Shown in pieces: positions 26,652-37,774 of a stretch of 64,000 bases of DNA; the stretch's first letter is position 1; each line of letters begins with the position of its first letter. The position numbers were made by a program, and so were the translations under genes. The stretch lies in the NCBI RefSeq assembly GCF_012273015.1, contig NZ_CP050954.1:1426001-1490000 (forward strand). The letters run 5' to 3'. The notes under the pieces were generated by a model that was not told where the DNA came from, did not search any database, and saw only the letters and a program-made list of their open reading frames with translations. The DNA comes from Hymenobacter sp. BT18 (GTDB lineage: Bacteria; Bacteroidota; Bacteroidia; Cytophagales; Hymenobacteraceae).

Positions 26652-26675
26652 GCCCGTTTTCCACCCGCTTTTGCT

Positions 26676-28484
26676 ATGTCCGACACGCCGCGCCCAGGGT
26701 CTGTTTCCTTTGCCGAGTTTGCCCCGCTCACCACCGAGCAGTGGCAGCAGCGCCTCACCCGCGACCTGAAAGGCGCCGACCTGGCCGATCTGCGCTGGCA
26801 CACCCCCGAGGGGTTGGTGCTGGAGCCCTTTTACCACCGCGAGGCCCTGGCCTCCCTTGGCACGGTGCCTGCTCCGCAGGTCCCCGCCCTGCCCGGCCGC
26901 TGGCGCAACGTGCCTACCCTGGTCGTACCCGCCCACGACAACGGCCACGCCGCCATCGACCATGCCGCCCAGGCCCTGCAGCGCGGGGCCGATGGTATCC
27001 ACTTCGATATCACCGCCCCGGCTTTGTTTGATGTGGGCTATCTGGCGGCTACCCTACCCACTTCTTCCGCTTACCTGGCCTACACCGTGTGCCAGCAGCC
27101 CGACGAGTTTCTGCAGCGCCTGCTGGAAGCAGTACCACCCCACACCCTGCGCGGCTTTCTGCGCTACGCGCCCGGCCAAGGCAGCTCGCCCGACGACTAT
27201 GCCCTGCAGGTGGAGGCCCAGCGCCGCTGCCTGGAGCTGGCCCGCACCTGCCCCGATTTTTTGCCTTTAGGCATCAACGGCAACTTTTTTGGCAACCGGG
27301 GTGCCACGGCCGTGCAGGAAGTGGCCTACATCCTGAACACCGCTGTAGCCTTCCTCGACAACCTGCCCACCCCCGAGGGTGGTATCGACGCCACGACGGT
27401 GGCGGCCGCCCTGCACGTGCACGTGAGCGTGGGCACCAGCTACTTCCTGCAGATAGCCAAGCTGCGCGCTTTGCGCCGGTTGTGGGCTACGCTGCTGCAC
27501 GCCTTTGGCGTACCGACCGAAGTAGCTGGCCACCTGCACATTCACGCTACTACCTCCTCGTGGGTGCAAACCACCCTGGACCCGCACACCAACCTGCTGC
27601 GCGTGACCACAGAGGCCATGAGTGCCGTGCTGGGCGGGGCCGATTCGGTGTCCGTCACGCCCTTCGACAGCCTCTACGCCGAGCCCAATGAGTTTTCGAG
27701 CCGCATAGCGCGCAACGTGCCCATCATTTTGCGCGAAGAAGCCTACCTCGACCGGGTAGCCGACCCCGCCGCCGGCTCCTATTTCCTCGAAACCCTCACC
27801 GACCAGCTGGCCCAGGAGGCCTGGGCACTGTTCCAGGAAATGGAAGCCGCGGGGGGCATTTTGTCGGGCCGGGGCCGGATGATGGAGGCTATCCGCCAGA
27901 AGACCATGGAGCAGTTCCAGCGCATTGCCAGCGGCGAGCAGGTAATAGTGGGCACCAACCGCTTCCAGAACGCCCAGGAGCAGTTCAGCTTCGATGCCAA
28001 GAAACTGCTGCGCAGCCGCTCCTTTGATAGCACGCGGGCCGCCTATCCTTCGGAAGTACTGCGCCTGGCCACGGCCATGCACTTTGTGCGCAAGGAGCAG
28101 AAAAAGAAAAAGGCCGCCGTGGTGCTGCTCGGCACCGACACTATTCAGCTGATCTACGACTCCTTCGTGCGGCTGCTGCCCCCGGCCGAGCGCCCCGCGC
28201 TGGCCGAGGCCCCGCCGACGGGCGCTTTGTCCATCCTGTTTTCTTCGGCCGAGGAAGCCACGCTCATGTCGGCTACCAACGAGCAGTTCCGGCGCTTCTC
28301 GGAGTTTATTCTGCAGGAGCCCCAGGACGACCCCGAGGAAATGCTGGCCGACCACGACGCGCCTGTCCTGCTCTCCGCCGACCTGGCCACCATGCGCGAG
28401 GCGTTGCGCGTGTTCGGCTTCCAGGAGTTCACCCTCCACGGCCACACCACCGACGACGTGCTGGCCCGTTTGCAGGGACGGTAA
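26676..28484 (+). CDS. mutA: Methylmalonyl-CoA mutase small subunit
   Basis: The small subunit pairs with MutB to form the B12-dependent mutase that interconverts methylmalonyl-CoA and succinyl-CoA in propionate metabolism. The 602 residues start DTPRPGSVSFAEFAPLTTEQW and carry the mutase barrel (GADGIHFDITAP, FLPLGINGNFFGNRGATAVQ, HIHATTSSWVQTTLDPHTN, DSVSVTPFDSLY). The C-terminal region lacks the DxHxxG cobalamin motif, as expected of the non-catalytic subunit. mutB follows 171 bp downstream on the same strand, separated by a palindromic repeat. Confidence 0.93.
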   Translation: MSDTPRPGSVSFAEFAPLTTEQWQQRLTRDLKGADLADLRWHTPEGLVLEPFYHREALASLGTVPAPQVPALPGRWRNVPTLVVPAHDNGHAAIDHAAQALQRGADGIHFDITAPALFDVGYLAATLPTSSAYLAYTVCQQPDEFLQRLLEAVPPHTLRGFLRYAPGQGSSPDDYALQVEAQRRCLELARTCPDFLPLGINGNFFGNRGATAVQEVAYILNTAVAFLDNLPTPEGGIDATTVAAALHVHVSVGTSYFLQIAKLRALRRLWATLLHAFGVPTEVAGHLHIHATTSSWVQTTLDPHTNLLRVTTEAMSAVLGGADSVSVTPFDSLYAEPNEFSSRIARNVPIILREEAYLDRVADPAAGSYFLETLTDQLAQEAWALFQEMEAAGGILSGRGRMMEAIRQKTMEQFQRIASGEQVIVGTNRFQNAQEQFSFDAKKLLRSRSFDSTRAAYPSEVLRLATAMHFVRKEQKKKKAAVVLLGTDTIQLIYDSFVRLLPPAERPALAEAPPTGALSILFSSAEEATLMSATNEQFRRFSEFILQEPQDDPEEMLADHDAPVLLSADLATMREALRVFGFQEFTLHGHTTDDVLARLQGR

Positions 28485-28492
28485 AAACCACC

Positions 28493-28611
28493 TGTCATCC
28501 TGAACGCAGTGAAGGACCTTCTGACGTTGGCTGGCAACCGGCCAACATCTGTCGTTCTTCGGAGATAAGGTTCTTCGTTCTCGCTTGATGCGCGACATGC
28601 TCAGGATGACA
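28493..28611. repeat. TGTCATCCTGA inverted-repeat element between mutA and mutB
   Basis: Ends TGTCATCCTGA (28493-28503) and TCAGGATGACA (28601-28611) are exact complements. Between them are shorter internal palindromes (GTTGGCTGGCAACCGGCCAAC and CGTTCTTCGGAGATAAGG...). The element fills the gap in what is otherwise an operon. A related palindrome with TGTCATGCTGAGC ends occurs at 34192-34290. Confidence 0.8.
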
Positions 28612-28655
28612 AACGATTAGACAGCCTGTACCCGTTACGCCCCGCCCCCTACCCC

Positions 28656-30857
<2,202 letters not shown>

Positions 30858-30884
30858 CAAGCCATCAACAGCAAGCATAAGAAG

Positions 30885-32285
30885 ATGTCGTTGTTCTTAG
30901 AAGTAGATCGGCTGAAGGCAGAGTTGGATGTGTTGCGTCCGCTTTCGCCTGAGCAGGAAGCGCGTGTTCTGCAAAAGTTTCGGCTGGAGTGGAATTACAA
31001 TTCCAACGCCATTGAAGGTAACTCCCTGACGCTGGGGGAGACCCGCTCCCTGCTGCTGCACGGCCTCACTGCATCGGGCAAACCCATGCGTGACCATCTC
31101 GACATCAAAGGTCACAACGAGGCCGTGCTGGCGCTGGAAGAATTCGTGCGGAGCGAGTATCCCCTAACCGAGCAGTTCATCCGCGAGATGCATCAGGTGC
31201 TGCTGGGGGAAGCCTACCGGGTGAGTGCTCAAACGGCCGACGGCCAGCCCACCAGCAAACTCATTCAGCCCGGCCAGTACAAAACCAGCCCCAACAACGT
31301 GCTGACCAAGACGGGTGAAATGTTCTACTTCGCTACGGTGGAAGAAACCCAGGCGAAGATGACCGACCTCGTAACCTGGTACCGCGAGGAAGAAGCCACG
31401 CCTACGCTGCATCCCGTAGCCCTGGCCGCTGAGTTTCACTACCGCTTCGTCCGTATTCATCCCTTCGACGACGGCAACGGCCGCATGTCGCGCCTGCTGA
31501 TGAACCTGATTCTGTTGCGCCACGGCTACCCCATGACGGTCATCAAAAACGATGACCGCAACCGCTACTTAGCTGCCCTCTCCGCCGCCGATGCCGACGA
31601 ACCTGAGCCCTTTCTGCGCTTCATTATCGAAAACGTAGAGGCCAGTCTACGGCTGATGATTCGCGCCGCCAAAGGCGAATCCATTGACGAGCCGGATGAC
31701 TTGGACAAGAAGTTGGCGCTACTGAAGAAGCAGGTACTGAGCCGGAGCGAGTTTGACGAAATTACATGGAATGTAAAAACGCAAGCAAAATTATTCGATG
31801 ATTATATCCGCTTCTGGCTTACAGACTTTGTAGCAGAAATGACTCGGTTTAATGATTTATTTCAAAAATCTGAATTGAGCTTTCATGCAAGGTTTGATAA
31901 CACAGTTAATGTTGCTCAATCACCGCCTGCCGCAATAGACACCAATACTGCTCTTAAGGCAGCTGATGCCCGGTTTAATAGTCTAGACCCACTGGATTTA
32001 ATGAGTCAGGCTATGCTTTTATTTCGCTGGGAAACTTTTAGAGGCTTAGCAGAAACTTTTGACCAAACTGTTAATCTCTGTTTCGTATTCACAGAACGAC
32101 GCTTCAACCTATTATTTGCTGTTTATGAAAGCCAACATGGCGGCCAATCACAATCAGTCATTGAAGCTGACTATAAAACCAGTTACGACCTCGTCCGAAT
32201 TCACGAAATCAACCATCAACTCGCCACCAAAGTCTATGAATTCATTGCCTCTAAAGTGACCGAAGCCGACTCCGCCCCTAGTTAA
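30885..32285 (+). CDS. Fic-family protein with class II-type inhibitory motif and mosaic composition
   Basis: Fic proteins transfer AMP or related groups to proteins. The 466 residues contain the catalytic loop HPFDDGNGRMSR and, near the N-terminus, NSNAIEGNSLT, which fits the [S/T]xxxE[G/N] autoinhibitory helix, so activity is probably held in check by its own N-terminus. From about residue 292 (base 31761) the DNA becomes much AT-richer with different codon use, while the first part is as GC-rich as its neighbours. The C-terminal 170 residues are not a domain I know. It begins 27 bp after mutB but is unlikely to act with it. Confidence 0.9.
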   Translation: MSLFLEVDRLKAELDVLRPLSPEQEARVLQKFRLEWNYNSNAIEGNSLTLGETRSLLLHGLTASGKPMRDHLDIKGHNEAVLALEEFVRSEYPLTEQFIREMHQVLLGEAYRVSAQTADGQPTSKLIQPGQYKTSPNNVLTKTGEMFYFATVEETQAKMTDLVTWYREEEATPTLHPVALAAEFHYRFVRIHPFDDGNGRMSRLLMNLILLRHGYPMTVIKNDDRNRYLAALSAADADEPEPFLRFIIENVEASLRLMIRAAKGESIDEPDDLDKKLALLKKQVLSRSEFDEITWNVKTQAKLFDDYIRFWLTDFVAEMTRFNDLFQKSELSFHARFDNTVNVAQSPPAAIDTNTALKAADARFNSLDPLDLMSQAMLLFRWETFRGLAETFDQTVNLCFVFTERRFNLLFAVYESQHGGQSQSVIEADYKTSYDLVRIHEINHQLATKVYEFIASKVTEADSAPS

Positions 32286-32426
32286 ATCTCCCTCCCGGCC
32301 CGCCCTCCCAGCGGGCCGCTGCGGCTACTCGAAGCACTCGGCCAAAGCAAGGGCGTGAGCCTTACCTTTGAGTGCGTGAGCCGCCGTTAGGTACCTCCGC
32401 CACCCAAACGCTCATTGCCCCTTTGC

Positions 32427-32852
32427 ATGCGCATCGACGACATCGACCAGGAAGACGCGGATATTGACTACTTCGCCACCGATGCGGCGGGGCACGTGCT
32501 GCACGTGGCTTCGGGCGGGGGCGTGTTGCCCGAGTCGGTAGCCGCTTCCCAGGAAGACTTGCTACTGCTGCATCAGTATTTTCTCACCCTGCCCGAACGC
32601 GGGGAAGCCAAAGCCGTGGAGCCTGGGTTGCAGGGCAACGGACCAGTGCGCTACGCCCGGCGCGGGCTGTTCTCCTTCAACAAAGTGCGCCTGCACGAGC
32701 GAGACGATGCGCAGTATTACATAGTAGCCCGGCCCACCCGGCCCCTCACCGTGGCCGAGCTGCCGCCGCCGCTGGCGGAGCTGCTGCTCCGCACCCGCCT
32801 GCCCAGCAACGTAGGCAGCCTTGCTATGCTCGATATAACGGCTATTTCCTGA
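32427..32852 (+). CDS. Hypothetical protein, 141 residues
   Basis: An acidic soluble protein (MRIDDIDQEDADIDYFATD) with no signal peptide, membrane helix or motif I recognise. The middle (RRGLFSFNKVRLHERDDAQYYIVARP) looks like a small alpha/beta fold. I prefer the ATG at 32427 over the TTG at 32415. GC content and third-position bias are like those of neighbouring true genes. The function is not apparent from sequence or context. Confidence 0.65.
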   Translation: MRIDDIDQEDADIDYFATDAAGHVLHVASGGGVLPESVAASQEDLLLLHQYFLTLPERGEAKAVEPGLQGNGPVRYARRGLFSFNKVRLHERDDAQYYIVARPTRPLTVAELPPPLAELLLRTRLPSNVGSLAMLDITAIS

Positions 32853-33029
32853 CTTTGCTCCCGGCATGCTCCCTAGTGGGCCGACGTTGTCTCCGGGGCT
32901 TTATCTTCGAAGCGGAGAGTAGCACAGCCTTGAGGGTACGCGGGCATGGGCAGAAGGGCGGTTCTTTTGACGTCGGAAAACAGTCCGAACGGTGCTGGTT
33001 CGGCACGGAGCCGCCGCCTACATTCGCGT

Positions 33030-34172
33030 ATGCAGACACAACTACTGGCCGAACCTGCCGCCCCGGCGTTGAGCACCAAGCCGCACTACGCTATTCTGGA
33101 CGGGCTGCGGGGCGTGGCGGCCCTCACGGTGGTGGCCTTTCACCTGTTTGAGGCCCACGCCACCAGCCACCTCGACCAGCGCATCAACCACGGCTACCTG
33201 GCCGTGGATTTCTTTTTCCTGCTTTCGGGCTTCGTCATCGGCTACGCCTACGACGACCGGTGGGAGCACATGACGCTCCGGGAGTTCGTGAAAATCCGGC
33301 TGATTCGGTTGCAGCCGCTGGTGGTGCTGGGCATGGTGGTGGGGGCCGCGCTGTACTACTTCCAGGATTCGCCGCTGTGGCCCGGCATCAGTACGGTGCC
33401 CGGCTGGCTCGTGCTGGTGGTGATGCTCATTGGCTGCACGCTGCTGCCCGTGCCGCTGTCGATGGATATCCGGGGTTGGCACGAGATGCACCCGCTCAAC
33501 GGGCCGGGCTGGTCGCTGTTCTACGAGTACGTGGCTAATCTGCTGTACGCCCTGGGCGCGCGCAAGCTTTCCAACGCGGCCCTGGCCGTGCTGGTCGCTC
33601 TCACGGGGGCCGCCCTTATCCACTTCGCCGTTACGAGTGCTACCGGCGACGTTATCGGGGGCTGGTCCCTGGATGCCGAGCAGCTGCGCGTGGGCTTCAC
33701 GCGCATGCTGTTTCCGTTTTTTGGCGGGCTGCTGCTGTGCCGCGTAGCGCGCCTGGGCCGGGTCCGGAATGCCTTCGGGTGGTGCAGCCTCCTGCTCTTG
33801 CTGGTGCTGGCTTTCCCGCGCGTGGGTGGCCCCGACCACCTCTGGCAAAATGGCCTCTACGACTCACTTAGCATCATCCTGGTGTTCCCACTGATTGTGT
33901 GGCTGGGCGCCAGTGGGCAGGTTACAGGCCAAATATCGGCCCGCGTGTGCAAGTTCTTCGGCGACATTTCCTACCCGCTCTACATCACCCACTACCCCTT
34001 CATCTACACCTACACCGGCTGGGTGAGCACGCACAAGCCCAGCTGGCAGCAGGCTCTGCCCGTGGCTTTGCTCACTTTTGTAGCGGCCGTAGCCCTGGCC
34101 TACGCCGCCCTCAAACTCTACGACGAGCCGGTGCGGCGCTGGCTGCGCGGGCGGTTTCTGGCTGCCCGCTAA
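33030..34172 (+). CDS. Acyltransferase 3 family membrane protein
   Basis: The 380 residues begin, after a short soluble leader, with the family signature ILDGLRGVAALTVVAFHLFE (the conserved His in 'FHLFE'), then GYLAVDFFFLLSGFVIGYAYDDR with the Arg downstream, and about ten membrane helices ending in RRWLRGRF. Such enzymes O-acetylate or otherwise acylate cell-surface sugars and lipids in the inner membrane. The substrate cannot be inferred, as no glycan genes are nearby. The start at 33030 is set by homology; the upstream 28 open codons are Arg-rich and unlike the family. Confidence 0.9.
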   Translation: MQTQLLAEPAAPALSTKPHYAILDGLRGVAALTVVAFHLFEAHATSHLDQRINHGYLAVDFFFLLSGFVIGYAYDDRWEHMTLREFVKIRLIRLQPLVVLGMVVGAALYYFQDSPLWPGISTVPGWLVLVVMLIGCTLLPVPLSMDIRGWHEMHPLNGPGWSLFYEYVANLLYALGARKLSNAALAVLVALTGAALIHFAVTSATGDVIGGWSLDAEQLRVGFTRMLFPFFGGLLLCRVARLGRVRNAFGWCSLLLLLVLAFPRVGGPDHLWQNGLYDSLSIILVFPLIVWLGASGQVTGQISARVCKFFGDISYPLYITHYPFIYTYTGWVSTHKPSWQQALPVALLTFVAAVALAYAALKLYDEPVRRWLRGRFLAAR

Positions 34173-34191
34173 GGCTATGAGCGTGTTAGAA

Positions 34192-34290
34192 AATTGTCAT
34201 GCTGAGCTTATTGAAGCATCTCTATTGCTTCGTCTGAATACCAGTGCAACGAAGCGGTAGAGATGCTTCGACAAGCTCAGCATGACAATT
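34192..34290. repeat. Near-perfect 99-bp inverted repeat, likely also a terminator
   Basis: AATTGTCATGCTGAGCTT (34192-34209) is complementary to the right end at 34273-34290, and the pairing continues inward through GAAGCATCTCTA/TAGAGATGCTTC and GCTTCGT/ACGAAGC with few mismatches, leaving a short loop. It sits between convergent genes. The ends belong to the same TGTCATsCTGA type as the element at 28493. Confidence 0.85.
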
Positions 34291-34339
34291 CCTAAACTGA
34301 GGTTTCGAAGGGATACCGGACGGCTTGGGCATGGCTAGC

Positions 34340-34927
34340 TTACCCCAGCAGGTTGTTCAGCTGAGCATATTGCAGCAGCAGAATGGTTTTGGCGTCTTTG
34401 ATGGCGCCGGTCTGCACCATCTGCAGGGCTTCGGTGAAGGGCAGTTCCAGCACTTCTATGCTTTCCTGCTCGTGCTCCACCCCGCCTCCGGCGTGTACCC
34501 GCAGCTCCTCGGCGTACTCGGCCACGAAGAAGTAAAGGATTTCCGTGACCGAGCCTGGCGACATGTAGGCCTCCAGCACTTTGGTGACGTTACGCACCCG
34601 GTAGCCGGTTTCCTCTTCGGTTTCGCGCCGGATGCAGTCTTCCGGGTTGTCCTGGTCGAGCAAACCGGCGCAGGCTTCAATCAGCATGCCGGAGGCATTG
34701 CCATTGAGGTAGGTGGGCATCCGAAACTGCCGGGTCAGCACCACCGCTTGCTTTTCGCGACTATAGAGCAAAATCACGGCACCGTTGCCCCGGTCGTAGG
34801 CCTCCCGGCTTTGGGTGCTCCACTCCCCGTTGGGCTGCCGGATGTCGAAGGTGATTTTGCGGAGGGTATACCAGTTGTCAGACAGGACTTCCGTTTGCTT
34901 GATGTGAACCTCGGGGTTGGAAAGCAT
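34340..34927 (-). CDS. nudK: NudK-like Nudix hydrolase (GDP-mannose pyrophosphatase)
   Basis: The 195 residues follow Escherichia coli NudK closely in key segments: [47 protein letters not shown], the Nudix region [20 protein letters not shown], then [20 protein letters not shown]. NudK cleaves GDP-mannose to GMP and mannose 1-phosphate. The seventh Nudix-box residue is Asn where NudK has Glu, though the other acidic residues (ETEEET) are kept. Preceded by a TACCTTTG box. Confidence 0.87.
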   Translation of the reverse strand: MLSNPEVHIKQTEVLSDNWYTLRKITFDIRQPNGEWSTQSREAYDRGNGAVILLYSREKQAVVLTRQFRMPTYLNGNASGMLIEACAGLLDQDNPEDCIRRETEEETGYRVRNVTKVLEAYMSPGSVTEILYFFVAEYAEELRVHAGGGVEHEQESIEVLELPFTEALQMVQTGAIKDAKTILLLQYAQLNNLLG

Positions 34928-34944
34928 AGCCAGGAGTTAAGGCT

Positions 34945-34952
34945 CAAAGGTA
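34945..34952 (-). promoter_or_regulatory. -7 box TACCTTTG for nudK
   Basis: Exact TAnnTTTG on the minus strand, 18 bp before the ATG at 34927, implying a very short leader. Confidence 0.5.
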
Positions 34953-35098
34953 GATGGCTGCTCATCCGAAGCAAGCAGCCAACGCCTCACACAATCATGT
35001 ACCCGGCCGCGCGAGCACGCCGGGGCGCCGGGGCAGAAAAAAGCCAGCCGATACGCCTGGCAGAGGCGGGCCGGTTTGAAACGTAACGAACCTACTCC

Positions 35099-35497
35099 TT
35101 ATCTGGCGGAAGCGTTGCGGTGGCGCAACGAATCGAGGCTCCACGGGCCGGAGCCCTGAAAGAAGATATAGAGAAACACAAAGCAGAAGAGTACCGCTGC
35201 CTCCCCTTGGTTGAGCAAGGGCAAGGCGCCCTGCGACGCGTGGGCCTTGAAGTAAGCCACGGCCATCTGCCCGCTGGCCAAGAAGGCGGCAGCCCGGGTA
35301 AACAAGCCAAAAGCCACCAGCACCCCACCCACTAGCTCCACGATGCCAGCCACGCCCATAAGCGAGGCCAGTTCTACGGGCGGCTGGTCGCCGGGGAAGC
35401 CCAGCAGCTTCTGGCTGCCGTGGAAGGCGAAGAGCAAGCCTACCACAATGCGGAGCAGGGCATAGATGTAGGGAGCGTAGCGGCTGAGGGTACTCAT
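35099..35497 (-). CDS. DoxX-family membrane protein
   Basis: The 132 residues hold four membrane helices and the DoxX signature ALLRIVVGLLFAFHGSQKLLGF near the N-terminus, with GIVELVGGVLVAFGLFTRAAAFL and MAVAYFKAH. DoxX-like proteins are small inner-membrane proteins; some act in redox or thiosulfate metabolism, but most have no known role. The start at 35497 (MSTLSRYAPY) is chosen because the family begins there. Confidence 0.88.
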   Translation of the reverse strand: MSTLSRYAPYIYALLRIVVGLLFAFHGSQKLLGFPGDQPPVELASLMGVAGIVELVGGVLVAFGLFTRAAAFLASGQMAVAYFKAHASQGALPLLNQGEAAVLFCFVFLYIFFQGSGPWSLDSLRHRNASAR

Positions 35498-35738
35498 AGC
35501 AGAAGACGGTTGATGGATAAGGTAAGACCAAGGCTGGGCTGTCACCGACGCCCGGCTATTCTTAACGCGGCCGTTAGCACCGGGGTTGGGAATCGGCCGC
35601 CCGGCTTTGGCACGTGGCTCAGGCTGAGAAAAGTGGCTATCCGAAAAGCTTCAGGCAACGGATACCAGCAGTAGGCTGGTCATGGAAGGCAACAAGCAGA
35701 AGTAGCTACCAGGGCTATTTCTCTAGCTTGCCTACACT

Positions 35739-36917
35739 ATGAAATTTCTTCTTCCCCTGTTGCTGGCAGGTCTCGCCGCGTCTCCCAACCACTTTTCAGC
35801 TGATGCTCCCTCAGCCAAGCCCCGGGCGCGCGACCTGGGCATCCCCTTTGAAGGTAAGCCAGGAGCCAACAACGCCATTACGGATGTACCAGGCGTGCAG
35901 GTAGGCTACAAAACGCTTATTCGCGGCAAAGGCACCCTGAAGTCGGGTAAAGGCCCGGTGCGAACGGGTGTGACAGTGATTATGCCCAAAGGCCGCACCA
36001 ACACGCCCGTGCCAGCTGCTTGGTTTAGCTTGAACGGGGACGGTGAAATGACGGGTTTGCCCTACGTGGAGGACTACGGCACCCTGGCGGGCCCCATTGG
36101 CATTACCAACACCAACAGCGTGGGCGTGGTACGCGACGCTATTGGGGCCTGGAGCATCAAGCAGTTTGCAACCAACGGACCCTTCGATTTTTCCTTTGGC
36201 TTGCCCGTAGTGGCCGAAACGTTTGATGGCATGCTCAATGACATAAACGGCCTGCACGTGACCAAACAGGATGTGTGGGATGCCATAGACGATGCCAAGA
36301 CGGGGCCAGTGGCCGAAGGCAACGTGGGGGGCGGAACAGGCATGGGGCTGTTTCTCTTCAAGGGCGGCAACGGCACAGCTTCGCGCCAGGTTACCGTCGA
36401 CACGGCCCACTACGTGGTGGGGGCATTTGTCCAGGCAAACTTCGGCGGCCGCCAAGATCTGCAGGTGGCCGGAGTGCCCGTAGGTCGGGAAATCAAGGAC
36501 CTGATGCCCATCATCACCACTAAACCAAAGGATGGGTCTATTATCGTGGTGGTGGCCACCAATGCGCCCCTGCTACCCTCCCAGCTTAAGCAGCTGGCTA
36601 AGCGCGTCACTATTGGAGTAGCACGCACCGGTGGGCTGGGCCGCAACAGCTCCGGCGACCTATTCCTGGCCTTCAGCACGCAGAGCCCCGTTACCAACGA
36701 GAAAGGCACACTGGAAACGTGGCGCTCAGTGCCGAAAGAACGCCTCGATGCGCTGTATCAGGCTACGGCTCAGGCCACCGAAGAAGCTATTATCAACGCT
36801 CTGGTAGCCGCCGAAACCATGGAAGGCATCAATGGTAACACCATTTACGGCTTGCCGGCCAACCGCCTGCAGGAAGTGATGCGCAAGTACAACCGCTTGG
36901 TAGAGCCTGCTAAATAG
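35739..36917 (+). CDS. P1-family (DmpA/S58) aminopeptidase
   Basis: The 392 residues have a signal peptide (MKFLLPLLLAGLAASPNHF), then RARDLGIPFEGKPGANNAITDVPGVQVGY, the N-terminal signature of DmpA-type peptidases. GPIGITNTNSVGVVRDAI and GNVGGGTGMGLF follow. The autocleavage site lies in GRNSSGDLFLAFST: S305 before Gly-Asp is the predicted nucleophile released when the chain splits. These enzymes remove N-terminal residues, including D- or beta-amino acids in some members. A secreted location is indicated. Confidence 0.9.
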   Translation: MKFLLPLLLAGLAASPNHFSADAPSAKPRARDLGIPFEGKPGANNAITDVPGVQVGYKTLIRGKGTLKSGKGPVRTGVTVIMPKGRTNTPVPAAWFSLNGDGEMTGLPYVEDYGTLAGPIGITNTNSVGVVRDAIGAWSIKQFATNGPFDFSFGLPVVAETFDGMLNDINGLHVTKQDVWDAIDDAKTGPVAEGNVGGGTGMGLFLFKGGNGTASRQVTVDTAHYVVGAFVQANFGGRQDLQVAGVPVGREIKDLMPIITTKPKDGSIIVVVATNAPLLPSQLKQLAKRVTIGVARTGGLGRNSSGDLFLAFSTQSPVTNEKGTLETWRSVPKERLDALYQATAQATEEAIINALVAAETMEGINGNTIYGLPANRLQEVMRKYNRLVEPAK

Positions 36918-36980
36918 CCTGCGTAACAAAGCAAGGTCAAGTTATAGGCTTACTTGCAGCATTATTCTGACTTGCCGCCC

Positions 36981-37712
36981 ATGTCTACTACCCGTCTGCA
37001 GCTGCTGGGCCACGCCAGCTTCCGCATCACCACGCCCGAGGACTACATCATCTTGCTGGACCCCTGGCTAACCAGCAACCCCTATGTACCTGACCACCTG
37101 CGCCAACCCGAGCGGGCCGATCTGGTGCTCCTCACCCACGGCCACGACGACCACTTCGACCCTGAGCTGCCCGCCTTGTTGGGGCGTACCGGGGCCCGGG
37201 TAGTGGCACCGGCACCCGTGCGCTTTCACCTGAACGAGCAAGGCGTGCCCACCGGCCAGTGCGAGGCTATGAACGTAGGCGGGAGCATAGACGTGCTGAA
37301 CCTGCGCCTGACCATGACGGTGGCACATCACGCCGCCCACGTGGATATGCCGGATGGCGCCACCGGTTTTGCGCACGAAGGTGTAGGGTTTGTGCTGCGC
37401 TTCTCCGATGGCACCGTATTGTACCTGGCCGGCGACACAGCCCTATTTGGCGACATGCGCCTGCTGGCTGAGCTCTACCAGCCCACTGTAGCAGTGCTGC
37501 CTATCGGCGACCGGTATACCATGGGTCCGCGGGAAGCCGCCTACGCCGCGCAGCTTCTGAACGTGCACCACGTGGTGCCTTTTCACTATGGTACCTTCCC
37601 TTCGTTGTTGGGTACGCCCGAGCAGTTGCGGGCGCAGCTCTCCCCTGCTGTAGCCGTCACGGTACATGCCCTCGAAGCCGGAGAAGAGCTTGTACTTAGT
37701 GGGCTACGCTGA
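36981..37712 (+). CDS. UPF0173-type metal-dependent hydrolase (metallo-beta-lactamase fold)
   Basis: The 243 residues begin LQLLGHASFRITT and carry the zinc motif THGHDDHF, then a second His set (AHHAAHVD), LAGDTALFGDM and a late VPFHYGTFPSL. This is the UPF0173 arrangement, related to the YcbL/UlaG hydrolases; no substrate is established. Start at 36981 rather than 36954 because homology begins there. It lies 63 bp after the P1 peptidase and may be cotranscribed with it. Confidence 0.88.
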   Translation: MSTTRLQLLGHASFRITTPEDYIILLDPWLTSNPYVPDHLRQPERADLVLLTHGHDDHFDPELPALLGRTGARVVAPAPVRFHLNEQGVPTGQCEAMNVGGSIDVLNLRLTMTVAHHAAHVDMPDGATGFAHEGVGFVLRFSDGTVLYLAGDTALFGDMRLLAELYQPTVAVLPIGDRYTMGPREAAYAAQLLNVHHVVPFHYGTFPSLLGTPEQLRAQLSPAVAVTVHALEAGEELVLSGLR

Positions 37713-37774
37713 GTTTCTCAGTCCGGCTTCCTAGCTGAGTGGGCTTCAAGAGCGGGGCCCACCCAGCCGGGTGT

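Noticed and set aside
26476-26675. Cobalamin riboswitch in front of mutA
   Set aside because: The 200-bp divergent region has no B12-box-like sequence and the predicted leader of mutA is only about 20 nt.
27267-28598. Long open frame antisense to mutA
   Set aside because: Same reason: a shadow of a high-GC true gene whose product matches a known enzyme along its full length.
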